From Collybiopsis luxurians FD-317 M1 (taxonomy: Eukaryota; Basidiomycota; Agaricomycetes; Agaricales; Omphalotaceae), in the NCBI GenBank assembly GCA_000827265.1, contig KN834794.1, forward strand, positions 256,019 to 320,018: a stretch of 64,000 nt of DNA. Reading direction: 5' to 3'. Below the pieces are notes generated by a model that worked only from the letters and a program-made list of their open reading frames with translations, did no database searches and had not been told where the DNA came from. Numbering within the stretch: the stretch's first letter is position 1; each line of letters starts with the position of its first letter. The position numbers and the translations under genes were made by a program. Shown here in pieces: positions 56,718-64,000 of this stretch.

Positions 56718-57806
56718 TTAAACAGCAAGCAGCTGGATGAATACAATAAATAAAGACACAAGCCCGACACCTTCGAACCCCATACTAGTAACACTCCGAG
56801 CCCCGTCTATCAGCGGCACAGCAGCTCCGATCGTTTGGTTCAAACAATCCTGCAGCGTTGTGTCAATCCCGCTCGGGAGCGGCGTATTCGTCGCATTGTC
56901 GTTATCACTGAGCGCCGCGGAATTGTTGTACCCGTTCAACGTCAGTACGACACTGCTTGCGCGGTAATATTCAATGGCTTGTTCTGGTTTTGGGGCATTG
57001 GGATCGGAAGCGTTGAGTGCACTGGGGTTAGTCGTGTTTGATGAGGATGCGGTCGTGTTTAGATTGAAAGAGGTGCAGTTGGACGTAATGGCAGATATGA
57101 GGGCGATGACGGTGGTATTATCGGCTAGGACGTGGAAGGTTGTTGGGGACAGCGTTGAATTCGAGGAGGTCGAAGCGCTGGAAACGAAAGTGGATATCAT
57201 CATCGGTCCACCTGGACGTGTTGTGTTATCCGGTTGGCCGTACTAGTAAAATAGAAAAAAAGAAAAAGAAAAAGTTGAGATGCGCTGGTCACAAAATATT
57301 TGCGGTGAACTGACCTCCTGCGTGTCGTGTAGGTAAGCAGTGCTGCCAGTTCCTATAGCTCCGCCCCAAACTATCGGCCAGAAGAAAAAGGGGAATCCTC
57401 TTCCTGAAACCCCTCTTCCTGAAATACCAGGGTATCCACTCCCATATGTACTCGTCCCGAAAACCTGATCCCTCGTTGCACCACCCTCTGTGCGTCCTGC
57501 GAAAGTTTGTCCAGCAGGAATAGTAACGGATTTTCCGCCACCGCCGCCGTAGCTTGTAGCGCTCCGAGAGGTTCCGGAGGTTGATACGGAGGAAGAAGTG
57601 CTCCGGCCTCCACTGCCACCTTCAGAGCCTGAAGAACCTAAGAACGCAAGGTCAGTCAACTCTCTCTAAAGACCAGAGGTCGCAAACGAACCGACGCCGC
57701 CTTTTCCTCCACCTCCTGAACCTTTTCCACCTCCGCCTCTTCTGCGGCTGAGGGTATGGGTGTTTTCAGACCTTGTAGAAGGGGGTGTAACAAAAGGGAA
57801 ACGCAT
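56718..57806 (-). CDS. Glycine-rich, probably membrane-anchored cell-surface protein
   Basis: Start at 57806 (MRFPFVTPPSTRSENTH), a basic-glycine tract RRRGGGGKGSGGGGKGGVG, an intron (about 57639-57691), then Gly/Ser/Thr-rich sequence to GRGFPFFFWPIVWGGAIG and TAYLHDTQE. After a second intron it reads YGQPDNTTRPGGPMM, a Ser/Thr/Asn-rich region with many N-x-S/T sites, FHVLADNTTVIALISAITSNC, and a C-terminal hydrophobic stretch GVGLVSLFIVFIQLLAV ending at 56718. The hydrophobic end fits a membrane anchor or GPI signal. This pattern (FPFFFWP...YLHD...YG.PDN..RPGG) recurs in proteins of unknown function in mushrooms. No clear N-terminal signal peptide. Function unknown. Confidence 0.75.
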
Positions 57807-59963
57807 CCTTTAGACGACAGGGACTCGAAGAGAAAAGAGAGGAAAGGTGGGGTACTGCGTCCAGGATTGCGGGCTGAAGCGAAGGAGCTGGACGTGGGGA
57901 TGAGGGTTTAAATAGTCACATACGGTCATAAATCTGGTTCTGGTGAGCACTGCACTCCAAATTAGCGGCCGATCAGAACGCGGCACAGTGGAACAAAAGC
58001 TGTTGAGATTGATAAGATTAGATTGAGGTCGACTTTCCTTTTATGGAAATCGAGCGACGGGGGCTTACACATGCCCGACAGCCTGCTCTTTTTCAGCTTA
58101 CTCGTTTCCGCTCGTCGGTTTTGCCTTGACAAAGAGTTGGTCTAAAGGCTCTCATTAGGACGGAAGGACGATAATTCTGGGATAAGAATCATACCGATTT
58201 TACCTACGTCGTGCCTTTCGATATTTCGGAGCTTCTGAATCAAAAATTTTCAAAGCTGTAGAGTATATAACAAATATTTTTTTCCCTGGTTCCCCGTTCT
58301 TTGAGGCAATTCAATGAACCTCATTCGTACTGAACATTTTCAAGGAACTAAATGAAGGTTTTTTCACATAAAGCAATTACAATCCTTCGTGGTCCGACGC
58401 CATTGGGTACCGCCGCTAACTATGCCTCCTCCATAAGGGTCAGGTTACTCAATAATCCCGACGCTAGTACAACGAATTAATATCATCCGTCAAGAACCGT
58501 TCAAAAAGCTGTAGAGGATCGGGTTCTATTACGACCGCACAGTGCATTTCACCACCGATCATATGCACCTGTCTGTCCCATGCGGACGCCAGGCGGATAT
58601 TCATAAGTCGTTCAAGCAGGGCTCTCTCTTTTTTTTTAGACTCGAATCAGTAGATCGAAGAACGGAGACCAGTGATATCGCGCACATTCGCAGTTCATAG
58701 CATGAGTAGGTCATACGAAGCTTTTGCAGATCGTCGCTAGGTTCATTTCCACGACGCGGATCACTCAGTGGCTGCCCAATGCCTCCTCATTAGCCGCTTT
58801 CTACTGGTTTTTAGGGCTGTGTATCCCTAGAATGAGACACGGTGGTTGTGGTTAATGACTGGAATTAATTCTAGCTACGTTCTTCTAAGGAGGGAGAAGG
58901 AAGTCGAGTTGCACGACGCGAACGAATTCATTGACAGGGGGTAAGTAATTTGGTAGAATGCTGATGATCATATTGATCACTGCGGAGGAAAATCGTCTCT
59001 GAGACTTCTCGTATCAGAGATTATCAGCTCATGTTCGCCTGTGATCTTAGGATCTTTAAACAGCTTCAGTCCCGTCGCATATGCTACCGCATGGTACATG
59101 GACAGCTCAAAGCGCATACTTAAATAGACCTTGTCAACCAGGCGGCTAAATATACGAGGTGATGGACACAACTCTGACACGAACAAAAAGAAGAGAGCAA
59201 CAAGATAAGATTTAAATATTATAAAACACTTCCTACAGCTTCGAACTGAACTTCTGACTGCTTACTATTAAGGGGCCAATGATTTTCGATGCTGTCAATG
59301 GTCAACCATCAAAATGTTCACGTTACGGCGACATGTCAGGTGCCTTGGGACTACAGCTTATGATAACAATCTTTTCCTTTCTGCGAATAGATTTTAAAAA
59401 GAGGATTGAGAGGATCACAGCGTGGACGGCCCCAATATTTACTATGCTTGACACGGAAGCGCTTCGTCGGGAAGTGAGGTATTCGCTTCAAAACATTACT
59501 GTATTATCTTAGATAGTGTATGCAAAAATCTGTCCGCTCAGGATTTTAATTAGTTGCATAGAAAAAATTTCAGAATTTTTGACGATGTTGAAAGTAGTCA
59601 TTTTTTATGTCGTGACTTCAAAATCGGAGGAAGCTGGATGGAAAAATCTCCAAAGCTAGAATAATAAAACTTTAGTGTCTTGAGAATATTCTGAAAAAAA
59701 TTCGGATTTCATTGGATAAGAATTACAAAACTTTTCCAATAACGACATTTTCGCCGTGTCAAGAATATCAAGTAAATGCAGCATTGTGGCAACTTAGGCC
59801 TGCCTAATTAATGCCGGTGGCATCTTCGCCGGAGTCAAGCTCCAGATTCGGCCCGGTTAGTAGCAAGCGGCCCGAAATGTCCGTCCGTCTTTGTTTTCGT
59901 AATTCCATCCTCAAATCTTGCTCGATATCATCCAACCTTACCCGACTTGCTGAACGATCCTGG
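57807..59963. other. Intergenic
   Basis: About 2.15 kb without a supported gene. The minus-strand frame 58977-59186 (69 codons) and plus-strand 59279-59512 have no family likeness. AT-rich with several TTTTT runs. Confidence 0.4.
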
Positions 59964-61404
59964 ATGTCGACCATCTCACCTAAATTTGATGTTGTCATTA
60001 TAGGTTCTGGTTTATCAGGCCTCGCTGCGGCGTACCACCTCAGCAGAGCTGGTAAAACAGTTCAAGTACTGGAAGCTAGAGACCGGATTGGCGGACGAGC
60101 ATGGACTGATGATTCGTTTGGATTTCCAGTAGAGCTAGGGTGCATGGCTATCCATGGATACAATGAGGGTAATCCGGTTCTTGGATATGCAAAAAGTCTT
60201 GGTTTGGTTGGTCGAAAGTAGCTCACTCTCCGTTTACTCATTATCTATACTGTATTGGATAGGAAACCCAACTACTCCCAGCATCTCCTCCAACCGTCGT
60301 CGACCAAGACGGTCCAGTCGACGTCGATCTCGTCGCAAAGATCCGTGCAAACCTGAGCGCTGCCATTACTCACATGAGCAGCGTCGCTTCCGAATCTCCC
60401 ACCGGCTCATCTTCCGCCGCAGATATCCTGTTAGCACCAACATCACCACTATACACCGGGCTCTCTGAACCCGACAAACCGAAAGCAACTGCTCTCGCCA
60501 GAGCACTCGAAATCGGCTGGGGCATTCCCATGGAAGATGCTTCTGCCCACTGGTCCGGATGGGCCTCGGGCGTCGCATTCGCAGGTTCAGATGGTATCGT
60601 CGTCGGTGGATACGGCAAACTAGTCTCATCCTTGCGTTCCGCGGCCGAACAAACTGGGAAAGCGTCTTTCACGCTCAACGCACGCGTGTCAAAGGTAACA
60701 TTGGGGAAAGACAACGCCATTGAGGTTCATACTTCCGACGGTACATCTTTCTCGGCGCGAGCGGGCATCAGTACGATCCCGCTTGGAACGTGGAAGACCT
60801 TACCCGTTGACTTTTTCAGCCCGCCTCTTCCTCCACGCAAGCTCTCGGCCGTCTCCCGCACCGCTGTTGGTGTCCTCGAGAAACTGGGGTTGTTATACGA
60901 CTCTTTATGGTGGGAACCTGCCTCTAGTTCTTTTAGTATCCTTCTGGAATCTGGGACCGCTCTAGCCGTTCCCATATCTACCTCACCTCCTTGCTTGCAT
61001 GTATTGGTACCGCATCGGCTCGCAGGTACTCCGGCAAGTGAGATACATCGAATTTTGGCAAAGGCCATCGCTCCTGGTAAAGACGTTCCAAATCCAACCA
61101 AAGTGATCTCGTCCTCTTGGAAGGATGATGAATTGTCCTACGGAGCGACAAGTAGTCCTATTAGAGTTGGCGAGGGAAGGACCCCGTTGGATTTGGCAGA
61201 GCTTGCGCGGCCGGTATGGGGTGGACTATTGGGATTTGCTGGAGAAGCTACGGAGATGGACCAGTAAGTGACTTTATTGTTCCTCGGTTGACATTTGACT
61301 TTACCCCTGCTCGTAGTCGTGGAAGTGTTCCTGGTGCGATACTAAGTGGAGAACGGGAGGCTCGCAGGGTTCAAGCTCTTCTTGATCGCAAAGATAGGGC
61401 GTGA
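59964..61404 (+). CDS. Flavin-containing amine oxidase (polyamine/monoamine oxidase-like)
   Basis: FAD enzyme that would oxidise an amine. Start taken at 59964 ([20 protein letters not shown]); an in-frame ATG at 59811 would add 51 residues of doubtful use. It has the dinucleotide-binding GSGLSGL, the [10 protein letters not shown] block and [17 protein letters not shown], then an intron at about 60208-60270. The main exon to about 61264 contains [44 protein letters not shown] and the C-terminal FAD-contact [13 protein letters not shown]. An intron (about 61265-61315) precedes the last exon, [15 protein letters not shown], to the stop at 61404. About 450 aa, no PTS1 tail (ends RKDRA). Intact. 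Converges on the MFS transporter. Confidence 0.88.
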
Positions 61405-61930
61405 GATAGGGCAGGATGGCTCTGCTTGCTCCTGTACTTTCACCGATATTAAATACTGTTCGTTATGATACCGACTCTTGTTGGCAAGAAAGGAATAAAT
61501 CTTGTCTTTCCGTACAGTGGCTGACTTGTTTAATATTGCAGAAGGGAGATGCTTCTGCGAGACAGAGTACCAACTGAAGCGGAGATAAAATCAAATTAGA
61601 CGCATGTAAAAGTTGAGGGAAGGAAGGACGATTTATTACACGGCAGGGTCCCAGATCTGAACACCGGTCTCCAGAGATTATCCCGGTGCAGACCCCACAC
61701 ACCATTGTCTCCGGGAAAATTTGGAGTTAATTGGAGTCGATAGGTGACAGTCATCCATAGGTCTTAACGGTGAGGGTGAATGAGCTGCTTCAAATGCAGG
61801 ATTGATCCGGCGTAATTTTTGAAACCCGGCGTTCAGAGTTTGGACCACGCCGTGCATATAAATCTTCCTCCTTCCTTCCGCCTTTTCAGATTCTTCCTGA
61901 CTACTTATAATATACATGCATACACAAATT
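61405..61930. other. Spacer between convergent genes
   Basis: About 525 bp, no supported gene; short minus-strand frames only. Confidence 0.45.
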
Positions 61931-64000
61931 TCATTCCATTGCGGCCCGTATCTTTTCGCCTTTCCACATCAAAAATAGGATTGGGATGAATGCCACTGGG
62001 TTCAAACGGTAGTGTTATCAGCCAAGTAGAAGAAATCCGAAAATGGGGGACATACAAATACTGCCGATGCAAGCAAAGAATAGGAAAAGCCACCCGTATC
62101 CTCCCAACGCCTTAGCAAGCTGAAGTAGTACAAGTGTCAATCTATCATTAGTCACACCTGCATTGAATGAGATGACAACAAGAGTATCACTCAACGGGAA
62201 TGGCGTAGAATGCGTATGTCATTCCGAATGTTTGCCTATATCATATATGCCAAGAATTTCATAGGAGGATCACGAGTCAGTGCGGAGAGTATCGTGAAAG
62301 TAATCAATAAAAAGAGAAAAAGCTTTACCTTGTAAAGTTAAACACCTGAGAGACTTCAGCTGACTTGTCTCGATAGCAGTCTATGCTGTAGGTATACCTG
62401 GAAGAATTGAAAATGGACTCTAGGTTAAAGGGAAGCAATCATATAAAAGTGGTTTGCATTTAACATGACCGTTGTGAGACATTGCACCCCGAAACAGGCT
62501 ATAGCCAGTCCAACTAATGGGACAATCCAAGGAACGTGATATTGAATGGAAAAGCCATAGATGAGTAGTCCAGCCTGCAAATTCATATATATACATATAT
62601 ATCTAAAAAGCGAGTCGTGACTCACAGGAGCGAGGATTTCTCCTGGCCAGATAGCTTGAAGGCGGACTTCGCTAGGAGCAGACTCGTTACCTGCTCGTTG
62701 GCGAGCTCTTGTCATAACACTATCTACAACCCATCCACCTATATAGAAACTCATTAGTATATTTCAGAGACGAACATCAATCGCGGAACGCACCCGCAGT
62801 TTCCCCAAGAAAGCTGCCAATCAGTAATGCCCCACCGTACGCTAGACCGACGAGTAAAGTGTTCCAACCGAATTCCTCTGAGAAAATTTGGAAAACCGTC
62901 ACAGCCGTCAAGATCCTAAGTAGGGGCAGAAAATTTACTTCAATGATTCATGGGAGCCTTGGAGGGTAACTCACGATGCAAATGAAATCTATTACGAACA
63001 TCCAGTGTATGAAGGTGTTCATGAACAAAAAGGAATAACGACCTACTTGAGCGGAATAATAGATGGCAGGGAATACAACGGAGGGCTAATAAATAAAATT
63101 TAGTGGATGGAGTCCAATACCGCGCTGAGCGATTTATACTCACGTATCGAACCATCTTCATATATGGCCAGACAAAATCTGAAAGCTTCAATTGTCTGCC
63201 GTGGAAGCTTCTGCCGAGTTTCATTCTCCACAAGTATCTCTCAACGGCAGTCCTTGGTCCTTTTGTAACCTCGCTCGGAGTCTGATCTCGGATGTAAAGG
63301 GTCTCTGGGAGAAAGAAAAAAATGAAGAGCAACGCTGCTCCATTGCAGATTGCAGTAATTTTGAATATCCACCTCCATCCAAGAAATTGACCAATTAATC
63401 CGCCCGGAATAGGGGCGAAATGTCCACCTGCTTCGCGTTAATTGACTCGAAAAGATACAAGTCAAACGGCTGGCACCATTTGCTGGGAGCGACAAAATGA
63501 GTATTTCACCCGACTGAGAAAATTTTCCTTACTAAAAAGAACAGTAAATAGACCCAATGCTCGGCCGCGTTCGTGCAAACAGAACACGTCGCTTGCCTAA
63601 TATACACATAAGTGGCTGCGTTAGTGCAAAATATTCGGGCATTTGGAGAAGAATTTTTCTACCGTTGCAACCCCTAGTGCGGTTCTTTCCAAGGCCAAAG
63701 GTGTGATCAGGAACAGACTCTCAAAGGCCGCAGGAACGGAGCTTACGCCACAGGGAATATGCCGTTGACGATGCGAGCTCCAATCAACTCTCCATACGAA
63801 TGAGCAAACGCACAGCCCAAGGCAGATGCAAATCCAATGAGAGTCGTTATAATGTATAAGGGGCGACGACCAAAGTAGTTTGCAAGTGGAATGAACAGGA
63901 ACGGACCAACTCCATTCATCGCAATGGCCGCAGTCCTGAGCAGAAACATGTCCTTCAATATGTACTATACAGACTTTGCTGCTTGACTCACGATTGATAC
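61931..64000 (-). CDS. MFS transporter (partial, 5' end beyond the window)
   Basis: The gene enters from the right edge and ends with stop at 61931. Readable exons: 63743-63958 (AIAMNGVGPFLFIPLANYFGRRPLY, the loop 2-3 GRRP signature, then GELIGARIVNGI), about 63200-63440 (GGLIGQFLGWRWIFKI; FFLPETLY, the loop after TM6), 62820-62930 (FGWNTLLVGLAYGGALLIGS), 62430-62755 (GGWVVDSVMTRARQRAG; WIVPLVGLAIACFGVQC) and 62100-62400 (VFNFTRQTFGMTYAFYAIPV). The last exon ends LFLMWKGEKIRAAME. Ten or more short introns. Likely plasma-membrane exporter or uptake carrier of the drug:H+ antiporter-like type common in fungi. Substrate unknown. It may serve a neighbouring metabolic gene, by proximity only. Confidence 0.85.

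Overview
The window is nuclear DNA from a filamentous fungus, most likely a basidiomycete of the Agaricomycetes. The grounds are genes cut by many 45-75 nt GT-AG introns, a NACHT-WD40 NLR of the mushroom type, a trichodiene-synthase-like terpene synthase, a zinc-cluster factor with a tiny exon in its DNA-binding domain, and many small DNA transposons. The species cannot be named from sequence alone. Two runs of N (17431-17465 and 44581-44601) mark assembly gaps, and each is flanked by two copies of the same sequence, so the local copy number there is suspect.

Left part (1-15 kb): a D-amino-acid oxidase (-), an OTT_1508-like deaminase (+), a cytochrome P450 (+), two tandem cyclase/kynurenine-formamidase-like hydrolases (+), about 3 kb without a gene, and a SAM-dependent O-methyltransferase (+). 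P450, hydrolases and methyltransferase could form a small tailoring cluster; this is inference from proximity.

Middle part (15.3-21.2 kb): an array of about 35 intron-like units of 53-97 nt. Each has a GTAAGT-type donor, a CTGAT/CTAAT branch-like site, a T-rich tract and a terminal AG, and each is separated from the next by three nucleotides (once by nine). Separator length is fixed while unit length drifts. The three separator bases vary freely and are never a stop codon. This looks like a gene, or the relic of one, made of single-codon micro-exons. Three unrelated insertions (a 3-bp-TSD element with a nested pogo-like MITE, one of unknown type, and a hAT MITE) lie in the intron parts. It is the main candidate for something undescribed. 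Next to it on the minus strand is an NLR of about 1,370 aa with a NACHT domain and 14 very similar WD40 repeats.

Right part (26-64 kb): a TMEM50/UPF0220 membrane protein (-), a gene-poor stretch of about 5.9 kb, a Zn2Cys6 transcription factor (+), two tandem secreted GH43 arabinanases (+), and a terpene synthase (-). A Ty1/copia retrotransposon sits 112 bp upstream of the terpene synthase start. Then come about 5 kb of duplicated promoter-like DNA, a 2-oxoglutarate/Fe(II) oxygenase (+), a glycine-rich membrane protein (-), a flavin amine oxidase (+) and the 3' part of an MFS transporter (-) that runs off the right edge. The copia coding region is closed by fourteen stops, all TGA, as expected from CpG deamination of CGA, although its two LTRs differ at only about five positions.
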